Assembly (NCBI GenBank): GCA_039815145.1
Contig: JBCBZW010000017.1
Span: 1-64,000, forward strand
Reading direction: 5' to 3'
DNA length: 64,000 bases
From: Pseudomonadota bacterium
GTDB lineage: Bacteria; Pseudomonadota; Gammaproteobacteria; Steroidobacterales; JBCBZW01
The first letter of the stretch is position 1. Every line of letters starts with the position of its first letter. Under the pieces are notes generated by a model. That model made no database searches and was not told where the DNA came from. It saw nothing but the letters and a program-made list of their open reading frames with translations. This document shows positions 18,323 through 29,479 of this stretch, in pieces. The translations under genes were made by a program, and so were the position numbers.

Positions 18323-19284
18323 GCGCTCGTCGACCCGTGGACAATGCGCAGGACTTCGGCAAGGTGGCCGTGCTGCTCGGCGGCGAGTCCTCCGAGCGCG
18401 AGATTTCCCTGATTACGGGGAAGGCGGTGCATGAAGGCTTGCGGGCGCGCGGCGTCGACGCCACGGCGCTCGATGTGCCCAATCGCGAGCTCATCGATCG
18501 CCTGCGAGAAGGCGGCTTCGACCGCGTGTGGAACGCCTTGCACGGGGGTGTCGGTGAGAACGGCGCGTTGCAGGGGCTGCTCGAGTGCGCCGGGATTCCC
18601 TACACGGGAAGTGGCGTGCTGGCGTCCGCGGTCGGTCTGGATAAGGTGCGCTCGAAGCAGCTATTCGAAGCGCTAGGCATTGCCACTCCCTCGAGTGCGA
18701 TCCTGCGCAGCGAGGCGGATCTCGAGTCCGCCCTCGCGCGCTTGGGCTTGCCGATGGCCGTGAAGCCCAATGCGGAGGGGTCGAGTGTCGGCGTGGCCAA
18801 GGTGACCCGCGCGGAAGATCTGCTGACAGCCTTTCGCGCCGCGCGACGCTTTGATTCGGTGGTGCTGGCCGAGCAGTGGATCGATGCTGGCGGCGAGTTC
18901 ACGGCGGGCGTACTCCAGGGCGAGGTGCTGCCGATCATCCGGATCGAAGCGGCCTCTGGGTTCTACGACTACCAAGCGAAGTACTTCAGTGATGACACGC
19001 GCTACCTGCTCCCCAGCGGACTCACGCTCGCGCAGGAGGCCTCGCTGAGCGAGGTTGCCCTGAAGGCCTTCGGGGCGCTCGGGTGCGCGGGTTGGGGGCG
19101 TGTCGATCTGTTGCTCGATGGCCAGGGGCAACCGCTGGTGCTCGAGGTGAACACCGTGCCGGGCATGACCCACCACAGCCTGGTGCCTATGGCGGCGGCC
19201 CATGCCGGGATCGATTTTCCGGAGCTGGTGTGGCGAGTCCTGGAGACCAGCATGCAACACGAGGAGGACGCCCGCGATGGCTAA
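18319..19284 (+). CDS. ddlB: D-alanine--D-alanine ligase
   Basis: An ATP-grasp ligase making D-Ala-D-Ala for MurF. The 321-aa product starts at ATG 18319, overlapping the murB stop. Motifs are KVAVLLGGESSEREISLITG, NALHGGVGENGALQGLLE, YTGSGVLASAVGLDKVRSK, MAVKPNAEGSSVGV, YDYQAKYFSDDTRY and the metal/ATP end LVLEVNTVPGMTHHSLVPMAA. This is the DdlB position within the dcw cluster. The longer open frame upstream is inside murB. The 3' end overlaps ftsQ by 8 bp. Confidence 0.96.
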   Translation: MSARRPVDNAQDFGKVAVLLGGESSEREISLITGKAVHEGLRARGVDATALDVPNRELIDRLREGGFDRVWNALHGGVGENGALQGLLECAGIPYTGSGVLASAVGLDKVRSKQLFEALGIATPSSAILRSEADLESALARLGLPMAVKPNAEGSSVGVAKVTRAEDLLTAFRAARRFDSVVLAEQWIDAGGEFTAGVLQGEVLPIIRIEAASGFYDYQAKYFSDDTRYLLPSGLTLAQEASLSEVALKAFGALGCAGWGRVDLLLDGQGQPLVLEVNTVPGMTHHSLVPMAAAHAGIDFPELVWRVLETSMQHEEDARDG

Positions 19285-20119
19285 GGCGCCCGCCAAAACC
19301 CAGCGCCGCTCGCGGCGCGCCAAGGCGCAGCCCGTGCAGCAGCGCGTGCTGTTCGGCCGATGGTTGTCGGACTTGCGGCCGCTGGCATTTCTTCGCGGCG
19401 CGTTTGCGACCGCCGTGTTCGTCGCCCTCGCCATCGCCGCCTATCGCCTGCTCGACGTGCCGGTGACGCAGGTGACCATGGAAGGGGTGTTCCGCCGCGT
19501 GTCCTACGGGCAGATCGAAGCGGTCTTGCGCGACGAACTGCCGGCGGGGTTCTTGAGCGCCGACCTCGGCGCCCTGCGCGAGCGCATCGAGACCGTCGAT
19601 TGGGTCGACGTGGCGCGGGTGCGACGCCTTTGGCCGGAGGGAATTCTCGTGACCGTGACGGAGCATGTCGCGGTGGCTCGGTGGGGAGAGGACGGGCTGC
19701 TGAACGCCCGCGGTGAGGTGTTCATCGACGACTCGTGGCACGTGCCGGCGGAGCTGCCGCGTCTGAGCGGGCCGCCGGGTAGCGAGGGCGAGGTGTCTCA
19801 GCATCACCTCGACTACAGCCGGCAGCTCGGCGCCCTGGGGCTTCACGTGTCGGCGCTGTCGGTGGACGCGCGGGGCGCGTGGACTGTGCGCGTGAGTGGC
19901 ACCGGCGGCACCCCGGTGGAGGTTCGCCTGGGCAACAGCGACCCGGATACACGCCTGCGTCGTTTCGTCGAGTCCGCCAGTGGCCTGGTGCGACGGCGGG
20001 GCGAGCAGATCGAATATGTAGACATGCGCTACGGCAACGGATTTGCCGTTGGCTGGCACGCATCCAACGTAGCGGAGAGCGATGGTGGCCAGAGAGGTAA
20101 CCATGGGACGGAAAGCTGA
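19277..20119 (+). CDS. ftsQ: Cell division protein FtsQ
   Basis: A bitopic divisome protein that, with FtsL and FtsB, links early and late divisome proteins. The 280-aa product has a basic cytoplasmic N-terminus (RRSRRAKAQ), one transmembrane segment (about residues 43-58, ATAVFVALAIAAYRLL), a POTRA domain (VPVTQVTMEGVFRRVSYGQIEAVL), then the FtsQ/DivIB domain (VDWVDVARVRRLWPEGILVTVTE and ARWGEDGLLNARGEVF). The ATG at 19277 lies inside the 3' end of ddl. Confidence 0.93.
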   Translation: MAKAPAKTQRRSRRAKAQPVQQRVLFGRWLSDLRPLAFLRGAFATAVFVALAIAAYRLLDVPVTQVTMEGVFRRVSYGQIEAVLRDELPAGFLSADLGALRERIETVDWVDVARVRRLWPEGILVTVTEHVAVARWGEDGLLNARGEVFIDDSWHVPAELPRLSGPPGSEGEVSQHHLDYSRQLGALGLHVSALSVDARGAWTVRVSGTGGTPVEVRLGNSDPDTRLRRFVESASGLVRRRGEQIEYVDMRYGNGFAVGWHASNVAESDGGQRGNHGTES

Positions 20120-21341
20120 TCAGAACACCATCGTCGGGCTGGATATCGGCACCTCCAAGGTGGTGGCGATCGTCGCCGAGTGCCTGCCCGACGGCGCCGG
20201 TATCGAGGTGATCGGTATCGGCTCGCACCCCTCGCGGGGCTTGAAGAAGGGCGTGGTGGTGAACATCGAGTCGACGGTGCAGTCGATTCAGCGCGCGGTG
20301 GAGGAGGCGGAGCTCATGGCGGGCTGTGAGATCACCTCCGTGTACGCCGGCATCGCCGGCAGCCATGTGCGCAGCCTCAACTCCCACGGCATCGTGGCCA
20401 TACGCGACAAGGAGGTCACGGCCGGGGATGTGGATCGGGTGATCGACGCCGCGCGCGCCGTCGCCATCCCCGCGGATCAACGGATCCTGCACATCCTGCC
20501 GCAGGAGTTCGTGATCGATCAGCAGGAGGGTATCCGCGAGCCCATCGGCATGTCCGGGGTGCGCCTCGAGTCGAAGGTGCACATCGTGAGCGGCGCCGAG
20601 AGCGCGGCCCAGAACATCATCAAGTGCGTGCAGCGTTGCGGCCTGGCCGTCGACGACATCGTGCTCGAGCAACTGGCCTCCAGCTACTCCGTGCTCACGG
20701 AAGATGAGAAGGACCTCGGCGTCTGCATGATCGACATCGGCGGCGGCACCACGGACATCGCGGTCTTTGCCGGCGGTGCCATCCAGCATACGGCGGTGAT
20801 TCCCATCGCCGGCGATCAGGTGACCAACGATATCGCTGTGTCCATGCGTACGCCGACCCACTCGGCGGAAGAGATCAAGATCCGCTACGCCTGCGCCCTG
20901 TCCCAGCTCGCCAATCCGGACGAGACCATCGAGGTGCCGAGCGTGGGCGAGCGGCCGCCGCGGCGCCTGGCGCGCCAGACCCTGGCGGAAATCGTGGAGC
21001 CCCGCTACGAGGAGCTCTACCTGTTGATTCGCGACGAGCTTCGGCGCAGCGGTTTCGAGGAGCTGATCGCCGCGGGCATCGTCGTTACCGGCGGCACCTC
21101 GAAGATGGAGGGCGCGGTGGAGTTGGCCGAGGAGGTATTCCACATGCCCGTGCGCCTCGGTGTGCCGCAAAACGTTGAAGGACTCGCCGACGTGGTACGC
21201 AACCCCATCCACGCCACGGGCGTGGGGCTACTGCTGTACGGCTATGAAAATCGTTCACGGGCGGCGGAGCGACCGCCCATGAACGGGGGACTTGGGGAAA
21301 TCTGGGAGCGCATGAAAGCGTGGTTTCAGGGCAACCTTTGA
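20103..21341 (+). CDS. ftsA: Cell division protein FtsA
   Basis: An actin-like ATPase that anchors FtsZ filaments to the membrane. The 412-aa product has the phosphate-1 motif IVGLDIGTSKVVAIVAE, the SHI-motif Gly-rich stretch GIAGSHVRSLNSHG, phosphate-2 MIDIGGGTTDIAVFAGG, the adenosine motif GIVVTGGTSKMEGAVELAEE, and a C-terminal amphipathic membrane helix (LGEIWERMKAWFQGNL). ATG 20103 is chosen over ATG 20082 because AGAGAGG (20090-20096) precedes it and it fits the conserved start. It overlaps ftsQ by 17 bp. Confidence 0.96.
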   Translation: MGRKADQNTIVGLDIGTSKVVAIVAECLPDGAGIEVIGIGSHPSRGLKKGVVVNIESTVQSIQRAVEEAELMAGCEITSVYAGIAGSHVRSLNSHGIVAIRDKEVTAGDVDRVIDAARAVAIPADQRILHILPQEFVIDQQEGIREPIGMSGVRLESKVHIVSGAESAAQNIIKCVQRCGLAVDDIVLEQLASSYSVLTEDEKDLGVCMIDIGGGTTDIAVFAGGAIQHTAVIPIAGDQVTNDIAVSMRTPTHSAEEIKIRYACALSQLANPDETIEVPSVGERPPRRLARQTLAEIVEPRYEELYLLIRDELRRSGFEELIAAGIVVTGGTSKMEGAVELAEEVFHMPVRLGVPQNVEGLADVVRNPIHATGVGLLLYGYENRSRAAERPPMNGGLGEIWERMKAWFQGNL

Positions 21342-21345
21342 ATTC

Positions 21346-21381
21346 GAGCGACACGCCCCTTGGGGCAGGGTGCGATCGCTC
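21346..21381 (+). other. Stem-loop in the ftsA-ftsZ spacer
   Basis: GAGCGA (21346-21351) pairs with TCGCTC (21376-21381). Inside it GCCCC (21355-21359) can pair with GGGGC (21362-21366). The structure sits in the 67-bp gap, ending about 11 nt before the AGGAGG-type ribosome site (about 21395-21400) of ftsZ. No T-run follows, so it is not a plain terminator. A role in ftsZ mRNA stability or processing is only a guess. Confidence 0.4.
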
Positions 21382-21408
21382 AGGTAGAGAGGACCAGGAG
21401 GTCTAGCG

Positions 21409-22617
21409 ATGTTCGAGTTAGTAGATGGCGTCAACCATGGCGCAGTAATCAAGGTGATCGGCGTGGGCGGCTGCGGCGGCAATGCGGTCGATCACATGGT
21501 GGAGCGCGGCATCGAGGGTGTCGACTTCATCTCCATCAACACCGATGCGCAGGCGCTCAAGGGCAACAGCGCGCGGACCACGATCCAGGTGGGCTCCAGC
21601 ATCACCAAGGGGCTGGGTGCCGGGGCTAACCCCGACGCTGGCAAGGAGGCCGCCCTCGAGGATCGCGATCGTCTGCAGGACGTGATCGAGGGCAGTGACA
21701 TGCTGTTCATCACGGCCGGCATGGGTGGTGGAACAGGCACGGGGGCTGCACCGGTGGTGGCGCAGGTGGCGCGCGAACTCGGCGTGCTGACCGTGGCCGT
21801 GGTGACCAAGCCCTTCGGCCTCGAGGGTTCCAAGCGCACGCGGATCGCCGAGCAGGGCATCCTGGAGCTCGGTAAGTACTGCGACTCGCTGATCACGGTG
21901 CCCAACGAGAAGCTGCTCGCCGTCCTCGGCGCTCAGACCAGCCTAAAGGATGCCTTCGCTGCGGCGAATCAGGTGCTGCAAGGCGCTGTGCAGGGGATCG
22001 CCGAGCTGATCACCCGGCCCGGCGTGATTAACGTCGACTTCGCCGACGTGCGCACGGTCATGCACGAGACTGGCCAGGCGATGATGGGTACCGGTGAGGC
22101 CACGGGCGAGCATCGCGCACGCGAGGCCGCGGAGACCGCCATCTCCAGCCCGCTGCTGGAGGATGTCGATCTGGCTGGCGCCAACGGCATCCTGGTGAAC
22201 ACCACGGCCAGCGACTCCCTCGCCCTGGGTGAATTCCAGGAGGTGGGTGATGCGGTCAAGGACATTGCTGCCGACGAGGCCACCGTGGTGGTGGGTACGG
22301 CCTTCGACCCGGATCTCGAGGACAAGATCCGTGTCACCGTGGTGGCCACGGGCATCGGCCGCGCGCAAGCGCCCGAGCTGGTCAAGCAGCCCAAGCTGAC
22401 CACCGTGCATCGTCGGGTGAGCGGCGAGATCGACTACGGTCGCTACGACCAGCCGACCGCACACCGCGGACGCGATCGCGGTCGCGATGAAGAAGAGGTC
22501 TCGACGGCCGCTGCTCCGGGTGTTGCGTCACCGCGACGTGGCGCAAGCGGCGGCGCCGGTGGCGAACTTCCAGATACCCTCAACGTGCCGGCGTTCCTGC
22601 GGCGACAGGCCGATTGA
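21409..22617 (+). CDS. ftsZ: Cell division protein FtsZ
   Basis: The tubulin-like GTPase that forms the Z-ring. The 402-aa product has [28 protein letters not shown], the tubulin signature [15 protein letters not shown], the T7-loop region [11 protein letters not shown], a hydrophilic linker (about residues 340-385), and the C-terminal conserved peptide [13 protein letters not shown] that binds FtsA and other partners. A strong ribosome site (CCAGGAGG) lies 9-15 nt before the ATG. It ends the dcw cluster; lpxC follows after a 290-bp spacer. Confidence 0.98.
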   Translation: MFELVDGVNHGAVIKVIGVGGCGGNAVDHMVERGIEGVDFISINTDAQALKGNSARTTIQVGSSITKGLGAGANPDAGKEAALEDRDRLQDVIEGSDMLFITAGMGGGTGTGAAPVVAQVARELGVLTVAVVTKPFGLEGSKRTRIAEQGILELGKYCDSLITVPNEKLLAVLGAQTSLKDAFAAANQVLQGAVQGIAELITRPGVINVDFADVRTVMHETGQAMMGTGEATGEHRAREAAETAISSPLLEDVDLAGANGILVNTTASDSLALGEFQEVGDAVKDIAADEATVVVGTAFDPDLEDKIRVTVVATGIGRAQAPELVKQPKLTTVHRRVSGEIDYGRYDQPTAHRGRDRGRDEEEVSTAAAPGVASPRRGASGGAGGELPDTLNVPAFLRRQAD

Positions 22618-22652
22618 GGGTGCCCGAGTTGTCGGTTCGTAGGGTGTTGCGA

Positions 22653-22670
22653 GGGGACCATTCAGTCCCC
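22653..22670 (+). terminator. Possible hairpin terminator after ftsZ
   Basis: GGGGAC-CATTCA-GTCCCC forms a 6-bp GC-rich stem with a 6-nt loop, 36 bp after the ftsZ stop. It is followed by GTTAAGG, with no T-run, so intrinsic termination would be weak. It could be a processing site or partial terminator separating the dcw cluster from lpxC. Confidence 0.3.
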
Positions 22671-22714
22671 GTTAAGGCACCGAATGAGAGGGTATTTAAC
22701 GGTGAATCAATAGC

Positions 22715-22744
22715 TTGTGACGCCGCGTTGGCGTGTGCTAGGCT
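22715..22744 (+). promoter_or_regulatory. Candidate lpxC promoter
   Basis: TTGTGA (22715-22720) and TAGGCT (22739-22744, preceded by TGTGC) are separated by 18 bp in the 290-bp ftsZ-lpxC spacer. Only the -35 resembles the consensus well. The rest of the spacer to 22907 shows no gene; GGGAG just before the ATG is the ribosome site of lpxC. Confidence 0.3.
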
Positions 22745-22907
22745 CCGCGACAATTTTCAGGCTGGCTGAGGCGCCTCGCTCGAGCGCCCGCGGATGTCGA
22801 GCTCCCGCCCCCGAGCGGTGGAGCATTCCGTGCGCTGGCGAGTCTAGTTCAATGGTGACCGGACCCGTCTGCCCCGACCTGCCCTTACGACGAAGGCTGG
22901 GAGTCTC

Positions 22908-23816
22908 ATGCTCAGGCAACGTACGCTCAACAACTCGATTCGCGCGACCGGTGTAGGCTTACACTCCGGCAAGCAGGTACTCATGACCTTGCGTCCCGCG
23001 CCGGAGAACACGGGGATCCTGTTTCGCCGCGTCGATCTGGATCCGGTGGTGGAGATTCCGGCCCGCGCCGAGTTCGTCACGCGAACGGACCTGAACACCA
23101 CGCTCACCCTGGGCGATGCCAGTGTCTACACGGTCGAACATCTGCTCTCCGCCTTCGCCGGCCTCGGCATCGACAACGCCTACGTCGACCTGACCGATGA
23201 AGAAGTCCCCATCATGGACGGCAGTGCAGGCCCCTTCGTCTTCCTGCTGCAGTCCGCGGGGGTGACCGAGCAGTCGGTGGTGAAGCGATTCATTCGCATC
23301 CTGCGCACGGTGCGCGTGGAGGACGGGGATCGTTGGGCGCAGTTCGAGCCCTACGACGGTTTCCGGGTCGACTTCGAGATCGGCTTCGAACATCCCTCCT
23401 TCAAGCGCCGCTCACAGAAAGCATCGATCGATTTCTCCACCAGCTCCTACCTGCGTGAGATCAGTCGCGCGCGCACCTTCGGGTTCATGCGCGACATCGA
23501 GATGCTGCGCAAGCGCAACCTCACCCTGGGCGGGACGATGGATAACGCCATCGTGCTCGACGAGCATCGGGTGCTGAATGAAGACGGCCTGCGATACGAA
23601 GACGAGTTCGTCAAACATAAGATCCTCGACGCCATCGGCGATCTCTACCTCTTGGGTCGCAGCCCCATCGGCGCCTTCCGAGGCCACAAGTCCGGCCATT
23701 TCTTGAACAGCTGCCTCATGCAAGCGCTGTTGGAGCAGCCGGACGCCTGGGAGGAGGTCAGCTTCGAGGATGAGGCGGCAGCACCGCCGGCCTTCGCGCG
23801 CGCCGCGGCGGTTTAA
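22908..23816 (+). CDS. lpxC: UDP-3-O-acyl-N-acetylglucosamine deacetylase LpxC
   Basis: A zinc amidase catalysing the committed step of lipid A synthesis. The 302-aa product starts [21 protein letters not shown]. Zinc ligands are visible in [15 protein letters not shown] and in the [14 protein letters not shown] block; the catalytic His is in [22 protein letters not shown] and [14 protein letters not shown] are family motifs. It follows ftsZ as in E. coli and converges with dciA, with a 13-bp gap. Confidence 0.97.
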   Translation: MLRQRTLNNSIRATGVGLHSGKQVLMTLRPAPENTGILFRRVDLDPVVEIPARAEFVTRTDLNTTLTLGDASVYTVEHLLSAFAGLGIDNAYVDLTDEEVPIMDGSAGPFVFLLQSAGVTEQSVVKRFIRILRTVRVEDGDRWAQFEPYDGFRVDFEIGFEHPSFKRRSQKASIDFSTSSYLREISRARTFGFMRDIEMLRKRNLTLGGTMDNAIVLDEHRVLNEDGLRYEDEFVKHKILDAIGDLYLLGRSPIGAFRGHKSGHFLNSCLMQALLEQPDAWEEVSFEDEAAAPPAFARAAAV

Positions 23817-23829
23817 GGTTCTGGCGGCT

Positions 23830-24216
23830 TCAAGCTGGCGCCTCGGGAGGCGTCGCGCCCGGCCTGACACGTATCTGGAGACGCTTGACGGTTTTTCCGC
23901 AGGCGATGCCCAATTTGGGGGCGAGCGTGGGGGCGGATAAGCGCAGCTGTGAGGCCCATGCTGAAGATTGCAGTACCAGTGTGAGCGTTTCCTCGCTATA
24001 ACTAACGGCTTGCACGGCGCTGGCCACCGGGGAACCGAGGCATTCGCGAACGCTGTGCAGAAGCTGTCCCTGCTGCTTGGCCTTCGCCTTGAGCGATGCC
24101 AGCGCCGAGGTTTCGGGGGCAGCAGCGAACACTTCGCCGAGGGCTCGGGGGGCCTTCGTGGAGGGGGAATGGGGGCGTAGGTTGCCGAGGATTCGCGGCT
24201 TACGAGGTGCGCTCAC
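23830..24216 (-). CDS. dciA: DUF721 family protein, likely DciA replicative helicase loader
   Basis: DUF721/DciA proteins load DnaB helicase in bacteria that lack DnaC-type loaders. The 128-aa product has a basic N-terminus, then a DUF721 domain (LLHSVRECLGSPVASAVQAVSYSEETLTLVLQSSAWASQLRLSAP, ending RLQIRVRP). The position between lpxC and secA, antisense to both, is shared with Pseudomonas-type genomes. GTG at 24216 has GGAG 10 nt upstream; an in-frame GTG at 24267 is possible but lacks a ribosome site. Family assignment is from pattern and context; the helicase-loader role is family knowledge. Confidence 0.8.
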   Translation of the reverse strand: MSAPRKPRILGNLRPHSPSTKAPRALGEVFAAAPETSALASLKAKAKQQGQLLHSVRECLGSPVASAVQAVSYSEETLTLVLQSSAWASQLRLSAPTLAPKLGIACGKTVKRLQIRVRPGATPPEAPA

Positions 24217-24284
24217 GGACGGTCGGCTCCGCGCGCACGAACGGTCAGGGTAGATCGCATGACACACATGAAAGGCGAGCCTAG

Positions 24285-25220
24285 ATGAACCTGCTTGTCC
24301 TTGCCAATCGCAACAATGGCGTGCGCAGCCTGCGCATCAGCGCGTCCCAGGTGTACGCGGCCGTCGCTATTTTCGCCGTCGCCGTCGGGCTCGCCGGGTT
24401 CGCCGCCGGCGCCGGCGTCGGCTGGGGTCTTAAGGTACGTGCGGAGCGCCAGGTGGACGTGCTGGAGGCGCAGGTCGCCTACCAGACAGTGGCCCTGGAC
24501 GCCCTCGAGCAGTCCCTCGATAACAACATGGAAGCGCTGGTGGCGCGGGTCGGATCCCTCTCCGCACACGTCACCCGTTTGGATGCCCTCGGGCAGCGCC
24601 TGACCACCATGGCAGAACTCGAAGACGGTGAGTTCAACTTCGCCGCCGCCCCCGCCATGGGTGGCCCGGAAGCCGTCGACGGCGACTACCTCACCTCCAT
24701 CGTGACCAGCGATGAGGTGTTCTCGGAAGTCCTCACTCTGGAGCGCCAACTCGACGATCGCCGTCGCCAGTTGCAGGCCCTGGAGAGCATGCTGCTGACG
24801 CGCACGGTGGCGCAGCGTGTCGAGCCCGCTGGTTGGCCCGTGGAGGGCGGCTGGATCAGCTCCGCTTACGGTCGCCGCACGGACCCGATCAACAACACCC
24901 GCGCCTGGCACGCAGGGCTCGACTTCGCCGGCACCGAGGGTATGCCGATCAAGGCGGTCGCCGACGGCGTCGTCACCTGGTCCGCCCGCCGCTACGGCTA
25001 CGGCTACCTGGTGGAGCTCACCCACGGCAACGGCCTGGTCACGCGCTACGCGCACAACAGCGACAACCTGGTGGCCGTCGGTGACCGGGTAACCAAGGGC
25101 CAGGTGATCGCGAAGATGGGCTCGACGGGACGGGCCACCGGCCCCAACCTGCATTTCGAGGTCCTGCGCAACGGTCGCACGGTCAACCCCATCTCCTTCG
25201 TGAAGGCCGGCGCCCGCTAG
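24285..25220 (+). CDS. Membrane-anchored M23 (LytM-type) peptidase-family protein
   Basis: A 311-aa envelope protein. It has a short cytoplasmic tail, one transmembrane helix (about residues 23-48), a coiled-coil stalk (about 50-190) and a C-terminal LytM domain (about 195-305). Zinc ligands His209 and Asp213 (HAGLDF) and His290 are present, as is His257 (RYAHNSD). The usual GPHLHFEV reads GPNLHFEV, so the catalytic-position His of HxH is Asn288. The protein may therefore be a weak hydrolase or a regulator, as in EnvC-like LytM proteins. It lies between dciA and secA, where Pseudomonas also has an M23 protein. A structural or regulatory role in murein turnover is inferred. Confidence 0.85.
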   Translation: MNLLVLANRNNGVRSLRISASQVYAAVAIFAVAVGLAGFAAGAGVGWGLKVRAERQVDVLEAQVAYQTVALDALEQSLDNNMEALVARVGSLSAHVTRLDALGQRLTTMAELEDGEFNFAAAPAMGGPEAVDGDYLTSIVTSDEVFSEVLTLERQLDDRRRQLQALESMLLTRTVAQRVEPAGWPVEGGWISSAYGRRTDPINNTRAWHAGLDFAGTEGMPIKAVADGVVTWSARRYGYGYLVELTHGNGLVTRYAHNSDNLVAVGDRVTKGQVIAKMGSTGRATGPNLHFEVLRNGRTVNPISFVKAGAR

Positions 25221-25445
25221 GCCAGCGCCTTCCCGCCAACCTTGAAATAGCCCCCGTTCGCCCCCAGACCCGCTGTAGCCGGTACTGGCGAGCGGCGGTG
25301 TCCTCGGGACTGCGCTACACTCGCCAGCCGATCACGGCGCCCGCGCACCGGCACGCCGCCGTTGAACACTCCGATATGTACACGCACGCGATGCCTGCGG
25401 CGGTGGCCGTGGACGCGTCGCGTCAACTGTTAAGTCTCTGGAATC

Positions 25446-28208
<2,763 letters not shown>

Positions 28209-28247
28209 GGGCAGGCGACGTCCCTCCACGCTGCGCTCGCTCGGGCG

Positions 28248-29252
28248 GTGAGCGCGGCGCGCAGTACCATTACGGTGGTCGCCGCCGTCCTACGCGACGG
28301 TGAGGGCAGGGTGCTGCTGGCCGAGCGTCCCGCCGGCAAGGAAATGGCGGGAAAGTGGGAGCTCCCCGGCGGCAAGGTGCAGGCCGGCGAGTCGCTCCAC
28401 GGGGCGCTGGCCCGTGAGCTCGACGAAGAGTTGGGCGTGCGCACCTTATCCAGCCGCCCCCTGCTGCAACTGGCCCACGACTACCCCGAACGCCGCGTCA
28501 TCCTGCACGCGCGCGAAGCGCTCCATGCGGGCCAGCCCCAATCGCGGGAAGGTCAATCGTTGCGTTGGGTGGACTTGGCCGATGAGGCCGCCTTCGCCAC
28601 CCTCGATCTGCTGGAGGCGGACGGCCCGATCGTCACCGCTATGGGGCTTCCGGCCCGGTACCTGATCACGCCGCCGCAACTGTCTGCGCAGGAGGTGGGT
28701 ACCTTTCTGCACCGGGCTGCCGACGCCGGTATTCGCCTGGTGCAACTGCGACAGCCCCACGCCGACTCGGCCGCGCTGGGTAGTCTGTGCGCCGCCTTCG
28801 AGCAGGCGCTCGGCGAACGCGCGCGAGCGGGTGAGGTGACCCCATCGTGGCTGCTCGGCGGTGACCCGGCACAAACGGTTCCGTTAGCTGAGGCTCATGG
28901 CGCCCTGGCCGGCCTTCACCTGCCCGCCCGTTTCCTGGGCCAGCTGCCCCGGCTGCGTGGGCTCGCGGACGAGCGCGGATGGCGGCTGATGTGCTCCTGC
29001 CACGACCCTGACGAGCTCGCCACCGCCGCCGCCCACGGGGCGGACGCCGCGGTGCTCGGCCCCGTTTTGCCCACACCCAGTCACCCGGAGGCCGAGCCGC
29101 TGGGATGGGCGCGCTTCGCCGAGTGGTTGATCGACCTGCCGCTGCCCGTTTTCGCCATCGGCGGGATGCACGAGGCGCTGCTCAGCACCGCCTGGGAGGC
29201 CGGTGCGCAAGGGGTGGCGGGGATACGCGGCTTGGCGGAGACGACCGCCTAA
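28248..29252 (+). CDS. Nudix (MutT-like) hydrolase fused to a TenI/ThiE-like domain
   Basis: A 334-aa fusion. Residues about 8-130 are a MutT-like Nudix domain with the full Nudix box (GGKVQAGESLHGALARELDEELG), expected to hydrolyse oxidised dGTP or similar nucleotides. Residues about 138-332 resemble a thiamine-phosphate synthase/TenI barrel (RYLITPP, IRLVQLRQPHA, GADAAVLGPVLPT, LPVFAIGGM). The barrel lacks the NDR-type substrate motif (LLGGDPA at that place), so thiamine synthesis is doubtful. The same fusion next to secA occurs in Pseudomonas. Start is GTG, 39 bp after secA. Confidence 0.85.
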   Translation: MSAARSTITVVAAVLRDGEGRVLLAERPAGKEMAGKWELPGGKVQAGESLHGALARELDEELGVRTLSSRPLLQLAHDYPERRVILHAREALHAGQPQSREGQSLRWVDLADEAAFATLDLLEADGPIVTAMGLPARYLITPPQLSAQEVGTFLHRAADAGIRLVQLRQPHADSAALGSLCAAFEQALGERARAGEVTPSWLLGGDPAQTVPLAEAHGALAGLHLPARFLGQLPRLRGLADERGWRLMCSCHDPDELATAAAHGADAAVLGPVLPTPSHPEAEPLGWARFAEWLIDLPLPVFAIGGMHEALLSTAWEAGAQGVAGIRGLAETTA

Positions 29253-29261
29253 GGGCGCTGC

Positions 29262-29468
29262 TCAGTCGCCGTGGGGACCTTGGGTGGGCGGGAGCGGCAC
29301 CCCGTCCTCATCCAGGGCCGGATCGCCGGCGATGCGATGGTTCTCCTCGAACCACTCGCCGAGGTCGATGAGCTTGCAGCGACGGCTGCAAAAGGGGCGA
29401 TAGGGAGAGCCGTCGCTCCACTCCACTTGGTTCTCGCAGGTCGGGCAGCTGACCAGGGTGGGTGCCAT
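29262..29468 (-). CDS. yacG: DNA gyrase inhibitor/zinc finger protein YacG
   Basis: A 68-aa zinc-binding protein that in E. coli binds GyrB and inhibits gyrase. Two Cys pairs form the site: CPTC near residue 7, then [21 protein letters not shown] 29468 gives the standard N-terminus [11 protein letters not shown]; the frame is open further upstream but would overlap zapD. It is 11 bp downstream of zapD in the same direction. The acidic, Pro-rich tail is typical. Confidence 0.92.
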   Translation of the reverse strand: MAPTLVSCPTCENQVEWSDGSPYRPFCSRRCKLIDLGEWFEENHRIAGDPALDEDGVPLPPTQGPHGD

Positions 29469-29479
29469 GGCGTGCCGGC

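Noticed and set aside
25221-25445. Possible secM-like arrest peptide gene upstream of secA
   Set aside because: No plus-strand ORF with a signal peptide and an arrest motif is present; the short frames here show no such features.
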